DNA of 8,091 bases from an uncultured Oscillospiraceae bacterium (GTDB taxonomy: Bacteria > Bacillota > Clostridia > Oscillospirales > Oscillospiraceae): positions 1-8,091 of the forward strand of contig CAUFAM010000039.1 in assembly GCA_959022875.1 (NCBI GenBank). Reading direction: 5' to 3'. Of this stretch, positions 1 through 5,718 are shown one piece after another. Position 1 is the stretch's first letter, and each line of letters begins with the position of its first letter. The position numbers and the translations under genes are program-made. The notes beneath the pieces are model-generated. The model saw nothing but the letters and a program-made list of their open reading frames with translations, searched no databases and had not been told where the DNA came from.

Positions 1-230
1 TGGGTCCCCTGGAGCTGGCGGACATGATCGGCCTGGACATCCTGCTGAACGTAATGAACGTTCTGTCCAAGGAGTACGGCGAGAAGTATCACCCCTCCAT
101 GATCCTGCGGAAGATGGTGACCGCCGGTTTCCTGGGCCGCAAGAGCGGCGCCGGCTTCTACATCTATGAAAACGGCAAGAAGGTGGGGGTCAACCCCGTC
201 CTGGTTCAGCACCACAGCCTGGAGCAGTAA
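1..230 (+). CDS. hbd: 3-hydroxybutyryl-CoA dehydrogenase, C-terminal fragment (gene begins before the window)
   Basis: Only the last 75 codons are present, in the frame starting at base 3 and ending with TAA at 228-230. The peptide matches the helical C-terminal (dimerisation) domain of short 3-hydroxyacyl-CoA dehydrogenases. It opens with GPLELADMIGLD, the conserved block that follows the catalytic Asn region in this family, and carries TAGFLGRKSGAGFYIYE, the family's C-terminal G-R-K-x-G-x-G-F-Y signature. The enzyme reduces acetoacetyl-CoA to 3-hydroxybutyryl-CoA with NAD(P)H in clostridial butyrate formation, or runs in reverse in beta-oxidation. The NAD-binding Rossmann domain is outside the window, so cofactor preference cannot be judged. 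A hairpin terminator 16 bases after the stop closes the transcript. The symbol is inferred from the single-domain C-terminus typical of clostridial Hbd; another short-chain-length paralogue is possible. Confidence 0.85.
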   Translation, partial: GPLELADMIGLDILLNVMNVLSKEYGEKYHPSMILRKMVTAGFLGRKSGAGFYIYENGKKVGVNPVLVQHHSLEQ

Positions 231-245
231 TCCAACGGACATACC

Positions 246-280
246 AAGCCCGGACCCATCCATTGGGTCCGGGTTTTTCT
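246..280 (+). terminator. Rho-independent terminator after hbd
   Basis: A perfect 10-bp stem, CCCGGACCCA (249-258) with TGGGTCCGGG (264-273), encloses a 5-base loop. It is followed at once by TTTTTCT (274-280). The AAG before the stem can pair with the first Ts, so 246-248 may lengthen it. It ends the upstream transcript and lies directly against the ogt promoter. Confidence 0.92.
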
Positions 281-309
281 TGCTTTTTGGACAAAAACTG
301 GGCTATAAT
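280..309 (+). promoter_or_regulatory. Putative sigma-A promoter of ogt
   Basis: A perfect -10 box TATAAT lies at 304-309. The best-spaced -35 is TTGCTT at 280-285, 18 bases upstream. The more consensus-like TTGGAC at 287-292 is only 11 bases from the -10, too close to work as a -35 for it. Transcription would start near 316, about 23 bases before the ogt start codon. The -35 overlaps the last T of the preceding terminator. Confidence 0.7.
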
Positions 310-338
310 GAGGCAAAAGAAACGAGGAGGAGAAGACG

Positions 339-806
339 ATGCCCGGTTTTGCCATGTATGACAGCCCCTTTGGCCCCGTCCGCATGGACTATGAGGGAGG
401 CGTCCTGCTGCGTCTTCGCGTGGTGGAGCCCACGGAAGAACGGGGGGAGCGTACACCGCTGACGGAAGAGGTGTACCGGCAGCTTCAGGAATATTGGTCT
501 GGAAAGCGGAGGGCCTTTGACTTCCCCTATGAACTGCGGGGAACGGAGTTTCAGAAAAAGGTCTGGGCAGCCCTGGAGACCATCCCTTACGGACAGACCT
601 GTACCTACGGGGACATTGCCCGCATGGTGGGCAGTCCGAAGGCGGTGCGGGCCGTGGGGGCCGCCAATGGAAAGAACCCCATCTGGATCGCGGTGCCATG
701 CCACCGGGTGGTGGGGGGCAACGGAACCCTCACCGGCTACGCGGGCGGCATCGAGATGAAACGCCGTCTTCTGGAGCTGGAGCAGGCGGGGATTGGAGAG
801 AAATGA
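339..806 (+). CDS. ogt: Methylated-DNA--protein-cysteine S-methyltransferase (O6-alkylguanine repair)
   Basis: This 155-residue protein repairs O6-methylguanine (and O4-methylthymine) by moving the alkyl group irreversibly onto its own cysteine. The active-site signature I-A-V-P-C-H-R-V-V is at about residues 117-125, with acceptor Cys121. The family's Tyr (Y90, in TYGDIA) and the arginine finger R104 in KAVRAVGAAN of the DNA-binding helix are both present. FQKKVW (71-76) marks the start of the catalytic domain. The short N-terminal domain (1-65) and the total length fit the Ogt type with no Ada regulatory fusion. The ATG is preceded by GAGGAGG (324-330) at 8-base spacing. The stop codon is only 9 bases before the metK -35 box and no terminator lies between them, so ogt transcripts should run into the metK riboswitch. 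The exact symbol (ogt or adaB-like) is a naming choice; the function is secure. Confidence 0.95.
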   Translation: MPGFAMYDSPFGPVRMDYEGGVLLRLRVVEPTEERGERTPLTEEVYRQLQEYWSGKRRAFDFPYELRGTEFQKKVWAALETIPYGQTCTYGDIARMVGSPKAVRAVGAANGKNPIWIAVPCHRVVGGNGTLTGYAGGIEMKRRLLELEQAGIGEK

Positions 807-815
807 AGAAAGCAG

Positions 816-843
816 TTGACAAACGGAAAAAAACTGCTATAAT
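816..843 (+). promoter_or_regulatory. Strong sigma-A promoter of the metK leader
   Basis: A consensus -35 TTGACA (816-821) and a consensus -10 TATAAT (838-843) are separated by 16 bases. A TG at 835-836 gives an extended -10 (TGnTATAAT). Transcription should start near 850, leaving a leader of about 187 bases that holds the SAM riboswitch. A consensus promoter is expected when control is exerted by termination rather than initiation. Confidence 0.93.
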
Positions 844-863
844 CGTCCAGTACAACTCAATAG

Positions 864-961
864 CCTTATCAAGAGTGGTTGAGGGACCGGCCCTATGAAA
901 CCACGGCAACCTGCCCCTGAGCAAGGTGCCAAATCCGGCGGTAGTGTATCGCAAGATGAGG
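864..961 (+). ncRNA. SAM-I (S-box) riboswitch aptamer upstream of metK
   Basis: The aptamer binds S-adenosylmethionine and controls the gene that makes it. P1 pairs CCTTATC (864-870) with GATGAGG (955-961), including one G-U. The S-box core follows: AAGAGTGGTTGAGGGA, then CCCTATGAAACC, then GGCAACC and AAGGTGCCAAATCC. P2 pairs GTGG (875-878) with CCAC (901-904), with AGGG/CCCT (882-885/891-894) above the kink-turn. P3 is GGCA-A-CCT with AGGTGCC. P4 is GCGGTA (938-943) with TATCGC (947-952) around GTG. The P2 loop CCGG (887-890) can pair with CCGG at 935-938, matching the known pseudoknot. High SAM should stabilise P1 and allow the downstream terminator to form; low SAM should favour an alternative fold and read-through. 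The class is certain from sequence; the switching direction is from family knowledge. Confidence 0.97.
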
Positions 962-978
962 GTGCAACCAGAATCGAA

Positions 979-1007
979 CGCTCCGCCGCCAAGGCGGGGC
1001 GTTTTTC
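979..1007 (+). terminator. Riboswitch expression-platform terminator
   Basis: A 9-bp stem pairs CGCTCCGCC (979-987) with GGCGGGGCG (993-1001), with one U-G pair and a GCCAA loop. It is followed by TTTTTC (1002-1007). It lies 17 bases after aptamer P1 and 30 bases before the metK start. A possible antiterminator contact is CGGCGG (936-941) with CCGCCG (983-988), which would break both P4 and the terminator stem. That pairing is inferred, not shown. Confidence 0.93.
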
Positions 1008-1036
1008 ATCCTCCAAGAAAAGAAAGGAATATCATT

Positions 1037-2221
1037 ATGGCAAAGAGACTGTTTACTTCTGAATCGGTAACTGAGGGACATCCCGATAAAATCTGCGACC
1101 AGATTTCCGACGCGGTGCTGGACGCTATGCTGGCTAAGGACCCCATGTCCCGTGTAGCCTGTGAGACCACGGTGACCACCGGCCTTGTCCATGTGATGGG
1201 TGAGATCACCACCAACTGCTATGTGGACATCCCCAAGATTGCCCGGGAAGTGGTGCGGGACATCGGCTATGACCGGGCCAAGTTCGGCTTTGACTGCGAC
1301 ACCTGCGCCGTGCTCACCTCCATCGACGAGCAGTCCCCCGACATCGCCATGGGCGTGGACAAGTGCCTGGAGGCCAAGGAGGGAGAGCAGGATGACGGCC
1401 TGGACAACGGCGCCGGCGACCAGGGCATGATGTTCGGCTATGCCTGTGACGAGACCCCCGAGCTTATGCCTCTGCCCATCTCCCTGGCCCACAAGCTGGC
1501 CATCCAGCTGACGAAGGTGCGCAAGGAGGGCCAGGTGACCTATCTCCGGCCCGACGGCAAGACCCAGGTCACTGTGGAGTATAACGAGGACGATACCCCC
1601 AAGCGCATTGACGCGGTGGTGGTCTCCACCCAGCACGGCCCCGAGGCGGAGCTTGAGCAGATCCGCAAGGACATGATCGAGCTGGTCATCAAGCCCATCC
1701 TGCCCAAGGAGCTGCTGGACGACGAGACCAAGATCTATGTGAACCCCACCGGCCGCTTTGTGGTGGGCGGCCCTCAGGGCGACTCCGGCCTCACCGGACG
1801 GAAGATCATTGTGGACACCTACGGCGGCAGCGCGCCCCACGGCGGCGGTGCCTTCTCCGGCAAGGATCCCACCAAGGTGGACCGCTCCGCGGCCTACGCC
1901 GCCCGTTGGGTAGCCAAGAACGTGGTGGCCGCCGGTCTGGCCAAGCGCTGCCAGGTACAGCTGGCCTACGCCATCGGCGTGGCCCGGCCTGTGTCTGTGC
2001 GGGTGGACACCTTCGGCACCGGCACGGTCTCCGACGGCAAGCTGGAGGAGGCGGTGGAGAAGGTCTTTGACCTGCGCCCCGCGGCCATCATCCGGGACCT
2101 GGACCTGCGCCGGCCCATCTACCGGCAGACCGCAGCTTACGGCCACTTCGGCCGCAGCGACCTGGATTTGCCCTGGGAGAAGCTGGACCGGGTGGAAGAG
2201 CTGAAGAAGGCTCTGGGCTAA
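1037..2221 (+). CDS. metK: S-adenosylmethionine synthetase (methionine adenosyltransferase)
   Basis: This 394-residue cytoplasmic enzyme makes S-adenosylmethionine from methionine and ATP, releasing phosphate and pyrophosphate. Conserved blocks are in the right order: TSESVTEGHPDK (7-18) at the methionine/ATP site, GAGDQGMMFGYA (125-136, signature 1), GRFVVGGPQGDSGLTGRK (239-256), and GGGAFSGKD (269-277, signature 2, phosphate-binding). The C-terminal RPIYRQTAAYGHFGR (359-373) is also typical. Length is normal for bacterial MetK. The ATG at 1037 is preceded by AAAGGA (1023-1028) at 8-base spacing. The frame stays open upstream to a GTG/ATG region near 926, but that stretch lies inside the riboswitch and terminator and is not translated protein. 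Regulation is by the SAM-I leader. The gene is monocistronic, closed by the hairpin at 2233-2270 shared with convergent prmA. Confidence 0.98.
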   Translation: MAKRLFTSESVTEGHPDKICDQISDAVLDAMLAKDPMSRVACETTVTTGLVHVMGEITTNCYVDIPKIAREVVRDIGYDRAKFGFDCDTCAVLTSIDEQSPDIAMGVDKCLEAKEGEQDDGLDNGAGDQGMMFGYACDETPELMPLPISLAHKLAIQLTKVRKEGQVTYLRPDGKTQVTVEYNEDDTPKRIDAVVVSTQHGPEAELEQIRKDMIELVIKPILPKELLDDETKIYVNPTGRFVVGGPQGDSGLTGRKIIVDTYGGSAPHGGGAFSGKDPTKVDRSAAYAARWVAKNVVAAGLAKRCQVQLAYAIGVARPVSVRVDTFGTGTVSDGKLEEAVEKVFDLRPAAIIRDLDLRRPIYRQTAAYGHFGRSDLDLPWEKLDRVEELKKALG

Positions 2222-2230
2222 CAGACAGCA

Positions 2231-2270
2231 AAAAGGCTGGAACGGAATTTCCGTTCCAGCCTTCTTTTAT
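2231..2270. terminator. Bidirectional terminator between metK and prmA
   Basis: A perfect 13-bp stem pairs AAGGCTGGAACGG (2233-2245) with CCGTTCCAGCCTT (2251-2263) around AATTT. On the plus strand it is followed by CTTTTAT; on the minus strand the stem runs into TTTTTGC. It starts about 11 bases after the metK stop and ends a few bases from the prmA stop. It therefore serves both convergent transcription units and guards against antisense read-through. Confidence 0.9.
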
Positions 2271-3208
2271 TTGGTGGCTTCCAGGGCTACCCAACCGTTT
2301 TTCTCCCGCTTGCGGGTGAGCTTCAATCCTGCCTTGCGCAGGGCGTCCTCCACCTCGTGGGCCCGGGTGTCGATGATCCCCGAGCAGAGGAACACCCCGT
2401 CCTCCTCCAGCAGGGGCGGAACGTGGGGAGCCAGGGGGATGATCACGTCGGCCACGATGTTGGCCAGCACCAGGTGATACTGCCGCTGGGACAGCTCCCG
2501 GACCAACGCGGCGTCCGAGAGGACATTGCCCGCCCGGACCGTATAACGGTCTTTTCCGATGCCGTTGAGGGCGGCGTTTTCATAGGCCACATCCACCGCC
2601 TTGGGGTCGATGTCCACGGCAATGGCATCCCCGGCACCCAGGCACAGGGCAGCGATGGACAAAATGCCGCTGCCGCAGCCCAGGTCCAGCACGGCCCGGC
2701 CGGCCTTGGTGTGCTCCTCCACGCCCTCCAGACAAAGCTGGGTGGAGGCGTGGGAGCCGGTGCCGAAGGTGAGGCCGGGATTGAGATAGAAGGGCACCCT
2801 GCCATCGGGGACAGGGTCGTCCCGCATCCACTGGGGCACGACGTACAGCCGCGTGCCGATCTCCAGGGGCTTGTAGTACTTCTGCCAGCTGTAAGCCCAG
2901 TCGTTGTCGCTGAGGGGAGTGACGGTATATTCCCAGTCCAGGCCGTGGATGTACCGCTCCAGCTGTGCTTTTCCGTCCTCGTCGTCGGTGACATAGAACT
3001 TCACCCGGGTGACGCCCTTCATCTTGTCCAGCAGCTCCTGGTCCACATAGTCCCAATACTGCTTGTTCTGCTCCAGGAAGCGGAGAAATTCTCCCTCATC
3101 CTCAATGACCAGACCGTCCATTCCGGCGGCGGTCAATTTTGCACAGACCTCGTCCAGATGTTCCGGGGCGGTGTTGACGGCCACCTCCAGCCATTTTGTC
3201 TCCTCCAA
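2267..3208 (-). CDS. prmA: Ribosomal protein L11 methyltransferase
   Basis: This 313-residue SAM-dependent enzyme trimethylates ribosomal protein L11. The N-terminal part (about 1-120) is the L11-recognition domain. The C-terminal Rossmann domain carries NPGLTFGTGSHAST (143-156; the usual family form is DPGxAFGTGxHxTT), SAM motif I VLDLGCGSGILSIAA (173-187), acidic motif AVDIDPKAV (197-205) and LANIVADVI (248-256, PrmA form of motif IV). The protein ends in NGWVALEATK. Length is normal. The start codon is TTG (3208-3206), chosen because AAGGAGG lies 7 bases upstream and the N-terminus MEETKWLEVAV fits the family; no nearby ATG is better placed. It is the last gene of a minus-strand operon, 32 bases after the DegV-family gene. 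Asn143 for the usual Asp is a mild variation. Confidence 0.96.
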   Translation of the reverse strand: MEETKWLEVAVNTAPEHLDEVCAKLTAAGMDGLVIEDEGEFLRFLEQNKQYWDYVDQELLDKMKGVTRVKFYVTDDEDGKAQLERYIHGLDWEYTVTPLSDNDWAYSWQKYYKPLEIGTRLYVVPQWMRDDPVPDGRVPFYLNPGLTFGTGSHASTQLCLEGVEEHTKAGRAVLDLGCGSGILSIAALCLGAGDAIAVDIDPKAVDVAYENAALNGIGKDRYTVRAGNVLSDAALVRELSQRQYHLVLANIVADVIIPLAPHVPPLLEEDGVFLCSGIIDTRAHEVEDALRKAGLKLTRKREKNGWVALEATK

Positions 3209-3215
3209 AGTGAAA

Positions 3216-3222
3216 CCTCCTT
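3216..3222 (-). promoter_or_regulatory. Strong Shine-Dalgarno fixing the TTG start of prmA
   Basis: On the minus strand AAGGAGG sits 7 bases before TTG at 3208-3206. A near-perfect ribosome-binding site at ideal spacing is the main reason for accepting a non-ATG start here. Confidence 0.85.
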
Positions 3223-3240
3223 TTGGTTGGTAAATTGACG

Positions 3241-4113
3241 TTAGCGCTCAGAGCCCACATAGAACAGCGCCAGGGTGCCGGGGCCGGAGTGGGCGCCGAT
3301 GACGGGGCCTACGTAGTTGATGTAAACTTCTTTAACCCCCAGCCGCTCCTTGACCATCTTCGCCACCGTCTGGGCATCCTCCAGACAGTCCCCGTGGCTG
3401 ATAAAGACCACCTGGCCGGTGGGATCGGTGACCGTTTTCTCCATCTTGTCCACCAGGGCCTTCAGAGAGGCCTGGCGGCCCCGGGCCTTGGCAATGTTAA
3501 TGAGGTGACCCTCATTGTCCACATGGAGGACGGGCTTGATCTGGAGCATGGAGCCCACCACGGCGGTGGTGGCGGAGATCCGTCCGCCCCGCTTTAAGAA
3601 GTGCAGGTCATCCACGGTGAACTGGTGGCACATGTGAAGCTTGTTTTCCTCCGCCCAGTCCCGGACTTCCTCAATGGAGCGCCCCTGCTCCCGCAGCTTG
3701 GCGGCCAGATAGACCAGCAGTCCCTGGCCCAGAGAGGCGCACAGGGTGTCCACCGTATAGAGTTTGCGCTCCGGGTACTTCTCCGAAAGCTCCTCCACGG
3801 CAATGCGGGAGGAATTGTAGGTGGTGGACAGGCCGGAGGAGAACGCCAGGATCAACACATCTTTCCCCGCCTGAAGCATGGGCTCCAGGATGTCGGTATA
3901 CTGGGCCACATTGACGGCGGAGGTGGTGGCCACCTGCCCGCTGCGCAGCAGCTGATAGAAGGCGTGGGGATCCATCTCCCGGTTGTCCGGGTAGTTGTGG
4001 TAGGTCTGCTGGCCGATGGTAAAGCTGAGGGGAAGAACCTCAATATCCAGCTGCCGGACCATATCGGCCCCCAGGTCGGCAGAGGAGTCAGTTAAGATGA
4101 CAAAATCAGACAT
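3241..4113 (-). CDS. DegV family fatty-acid-binding protein
   Basis: This 290-residue protein belongs to the DegV (FakB-like) family. Members bind a single fatty acid, and in Gram-positive bacteria some present it to the kinase FakA for phosphorylation. Visible signatures are FVILTDSSADL (4-14), the TSAVN block (64-68), FSSGLSTTYNSSRIA (91-105), FLKRGGRIS (172-180) and VGPVIGAHSGPGTLALFY (268-285), in the usual order and length. The start at 4113 (ATG) is preferred because AAGGAGA lies about 7 bases upstream; an in-frame TTG seven codons earlier would place that ribosome-binding site inside the coding region. It is the middle gene of the operon, 42 bases after the DUF1836 gene and 32 bases before prmA. 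No fatty-acid kinase gene is in the window, so its partner is unknown. Family is secure; the specific ligand is not. Confidence 0.93.
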   Translation of the reverse strand: MSDFVILTDSSADLGADMVRQLDIEVLPLSFTIGQQTYHNYPDNREMDPHAFYQLLRSGQVATTSAVNVAQYTDILEPMLQAGKDVLILAFSSGLSTTYNSSRIAVEELSEKYPERKLYTVDTLCASLGQGLLVYLAAKLREQGRSIEEVRDWAEENKLHMCHQFTVDDLHFLKRGGRISATTAVVGSMLQIKPVLHVDNEGHLINIAKARGRQASLKALVDKMEKTVTDPTGQVVFISHGDCLEDAQTVAKMVKERLGVKEVYINYVGPVIGAHSGPGTLALFYVGSER

Positions 4114-4155
4114 AGCAATCTCTCCTTGTATCAAAATCCAGACGGGGATATTCCG

Positions 4156-4680
4156 TTATTTCCGCTTGCCCTTCTCGTCCCGGGGCTGGAGCACGTCCAG
4201 AATCCGAGCACAGGCCAACTGGTTGGCATAGCTGCGCAGGGCAAAATCCAGGGCCATCCGGGCCAGGTCTTGTTTCTGGGCATCGGGATCAATGGCCTGG
4301 GCAGTTTCGTTGAGGGCCCGGTCCAGGGCCTGGCAAAAGTAGTCGTAGAGCTCAGGAGAACTCTTTCCCGTCTCCCGTCCGGCGCTGAGCAGGGCGCCGA
4401 TGTCCCGGACAGACAGAATCTGCTTCAGAGCCACCACGGCGGTGAGATAGCCTAGATGCTCCTGGTTGTAGCGCTTCCCCTCCGCCCGGGGCACCAGGCC
4501 GTCCTTGATGTAGTTATTCACCATGGCAGAGGTAAGCGGCGTGCTCTGGTCAAAGCGGATGAGCTGCCGGGGCATGTAGGAAATGAGCTGATCCATATAA
4601 AGGGCGATGTCAGGAAGATCCTCCCACCGGGTGGGACGCTCTTCCTCCATGCGTGTGCGAAGATCCTGAATTTCTTCCAT
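4156..4680 (-). CDS. DUF1836 domain-containing protein, putative HTH regulator
   Basis: This 174-residue protein resembles the DUF1836 family of Firmicutes, whose function is not established. Features seen are WEDLPDIALYMDQLI (19-33), a MerR-like helix-turn-helix in STPLTSAMVNNYIKDGLV (46-63), a basic KRY turn (69-71) like a wing, and helical LTAVVALKQILSVRDIGALL (79-98). The C-terminal half (about 110-165) is helical, with no visible ligand motif, and the tail is basic (KGKRK). The N-terminal 18 residues are charged and variable. The ATG at 4680 has AAGGAAGGAA upstream. It is the first gene of a probable operon with the DegV-family gene and prmA, downstream of a promoter that carries a 9-bp direct repeat. 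DNA binding and autoregulation are inferences from the HTH and the repeat. Confidence 0.85.
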   Translation of the reverse strand: MEEIQDLRTRMEEERPTRWEDLPDIALYMDQLISYMPRQLIRFDQSTPLTSAMVNNYIKDGLVPRAEGKRYNQEHLGYLTAVVALKQILSVRDIGALLSAGRETGKSSPELYDYFCQALDRALNETAQAIDPDAQKQDLARMALDFALRSYANQLACARILDVLQPRDEKGKRK

Positions 4681-4702
4681 GGGCGAAGATTCCTTCCTTA
4701 TA

Positions 4703-4723
4703 ATATTATATTCGATATTATAT
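4703..4723. repeat. 9-bp direct repeat across the DUF1836 operon promoter
   Basis: ATATTATAT occurs at 4703-4711 and again at 4715-4723, a 12-base period. The second copy covers the -10 box of the minus-strand promoter and the first lies over the expected transcription start, so a protein bound here would block initiation. It could also be chance in AT-rich promoter DNA. Confidence 0.6.
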
Positions 4724-4745
4724 CACGGGATTTTGAAAGTATCAA
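4717..4745 (-). promoter_or_regulatory. Promoter of the DUF1836-degV-prmA operon
   Basis: Read on the minus strand: -35 TTGATA (4745-4740), a 17-base spacer, then a perfect -10 TATAAT (4722-4717). Transcription should start near 4710, about 30 bases before the first ATG. The -35 begins 16 bases past the stop codon of the upstream CmpB-family gene, and no terminator is visible between them, so some read-through into the operon is likely. Confidence 0.85.
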
Positions 4746-4761
4746 TGTAAAGCCGCTATCC

Positions 4762-5655
4762 TCAGGAGCGATTCAGGCGGCGGTGCAGACGGTCCATGGC
4801 AGCCTTGTGATCCAGAGAACGCAGAGAGGGGAAGGCCTTCAGCAGACGCTTTTGCCCAAAGCTTTCCTTTTCCATAAGGGCCTGGAGGTTGTCCTTCCAC
4901 TCCTGAAGCTGACGGAGGTTCTGGGCCCGGCGGGCATCCAGACGGGCCTGGAAATCATCTTTCAACTCGTCCAGATCATCCGAAAACGCTTCCCGGCGCT
5001 GGGCCAGACGGTCGGAGAGCTCTTCCAGGTCTTCCCGCCAGTCGGCGCCTTTTTCCGCTGCGTCCAGCACCCGCTCGGCCAGATCCTCGCCAAAGTCGTT
5101 GGAGGCCTCCCGGATGTGTCCGGCCAGCTCGTCAATCAGGGCCAGACGGCGGTTGAGCTTGGCGATGGTGGAGACGGTGGCGGCCAGGTCGATGGCCATA
5201 ACGACCATCAGAATGCCCAGCAAAACCAGTCCCACAGGGTGGGGGATCAGGCGGATGAGAAGCTGAACGGTGGGGTGGAGGATATCCACCACAAACAGAC
5301 AGGCAAAACCCCAGGCCAGGGAAAAGCGCAGACAGATGTAGCCGCTGAGGTTAAAGGGCTCATTGGAGTAGTCCCACCACCGCTGGGCAAACAGCTTTTC
5401 CAGAACAAATCCGGTAAGCCATTCCAGGGCGGAAGTGAGCGCCACCGAGCCCAGAAACAGAAGCAGCAGATTGTCCTTCAGCGGCTCCAGAAAAGACAGC
5501 ACAATTACCACGCCAAAGCCGTAAATGGGGCACCAGGGGCCGTTCAGAAACCCTCGGTTGACAAATTTCCCGGTTTTGGTGGCGGCGTAGCTTACTTCCG
5601 TACACCAGCCCAGGAAGGCATAGATAAAGTAGATCCACAGAGCTTGATAAAGCAT
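4762..5655 (-). CDS. CmpB-family (putative ABC transporter permease, PF06541-like) membrane protein
   Basis: This 297-residue integral membrane protein matches a family called putative ABC-transporter type IV (CmpB / DUF1113); the transport role is not demonstrated. Hallmarks are FLGWCTEVSYA (14-24), FVNRGFLNGPWCPIYGFG (31-48) and WWDYSNEPFNLSGYICLR (93-110). About five hydrophobic segments are seen near 3-18, 43-57, 63-85, 108-124 and 141-164. From about 165 to 265 the chain is charged, helical and coiled-coil-like, rich in D, E, K, R and L; the C-terminus is basic. The ATG at 5655 is chosen because AAAGGAG lies 7 bases upstream and the protein begins in the first membrane helix. The open frame extends 23 codons further, but that part overlaps the promoter. 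No ATPase or substrate-binding protein gene is adjacent. It is probably monocistronic or weakly coupled to the DUF1836 operon. Confidence 0.88.
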   Translation of the reverse strand: MLYQALWIYFIYAFLGWCTEVSYAATKTGKFVNRGFLNGPWCPIYGFGVVIVLSFLEPLKDNLLLLFLGSVALTSALEWLTGFVLEKLFAQRWWDYSNEPFNLSGYICLRFSLAWGFACLFVVDILHPTVQLLIRLIPHPVGLVLLGILMVVMAIDLAATVSTIAKLNRRLALIDELAGHIREASNDFGEDLAERVLDAAEKGADWREDLEELSDRLAQRREAFSDDLDELKDDFQARLDARRAQNLRQLQEWKDNLQALMEKESFGQKRLLKAFPSLRSLDHKAAMDRLHRRLNRS

Positions 5656-5689
5656 GGAACGGCTCCTTTCTGAAAAAACTTGACAATTA

Positions 5690-5718
5690 ATGATAAGCGA
5701 ATTATGGGGAATTGTCCA
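5690..5718 (-). promoter_or_regulatory. Putative promoter of the CmpB-family gene
   Basis: On the minus strand: -35 TGGACA (5718-5713), a 17-base spacer, then -10 TATCAT (5695-5690). Transcription would start near 5683, about 28 bases before the ATG. A short inverted repeat, TGGGG (5705-5709) and CCCCA (5717-5721) on the plus strand, brackets the -35 and could be an operator or chance. Confidence 0.65.

Noticed and set aside
926..1036. In-frame extension of metK by 37 codons upstream of ATG 1037
   Set aside because: It lies within the SAM-I aptamer and terminator, has no matching family N-terminus, and ATG 1037 has its own ribosome-binding site and the standard MAKRLFTSESVTEGHPDK start.
893..2146. 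Long minus-strand open frame (417 codons) opposite metK
   Set aside because: It is a shadow of GC-rich codon bias in metK; the translation is low-complexity His/Gly/Val-rich with no family resemblance, and it covers the riboswitch.
2357..3238. Long plus-strand open frame opposite prmA
   Set aside because: Antisense shadow of a confidently identified gene; the composition is biased and no motif is visible.
4114..4134. TTG at 4134 as start of the DegV-family gene (7 codons longer)
   Set aside because: The ATG at 4113 has AAGGAGA at proper spacing, which would lie inside the coding region of the longer version, and DegV proteins begin close to the TDSSADL motif.
4746..4781. Possible terminator hairpin after the CmpB-family gene (GCCGC / GCGGC on the minus strand)
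   Set aside because: Only a 5-bp stem with a long loop, and no T-run follows (TTTACATTG).
4456..5673. 405-codon plus-strand open frame opposite the CmpB-family and DUF1836 genes
   Set aside because: It spans two real minus-strand genes and their promoter, with a Gln/Gly/His-rich translation typical of antisense shadows.
5680..5707. Plus-strand promoter with TTGACA at 5680
   Set aside because: The best -10 at suitable spacing is TTATGG, a poor match, and no supported gene follows within a short distance.
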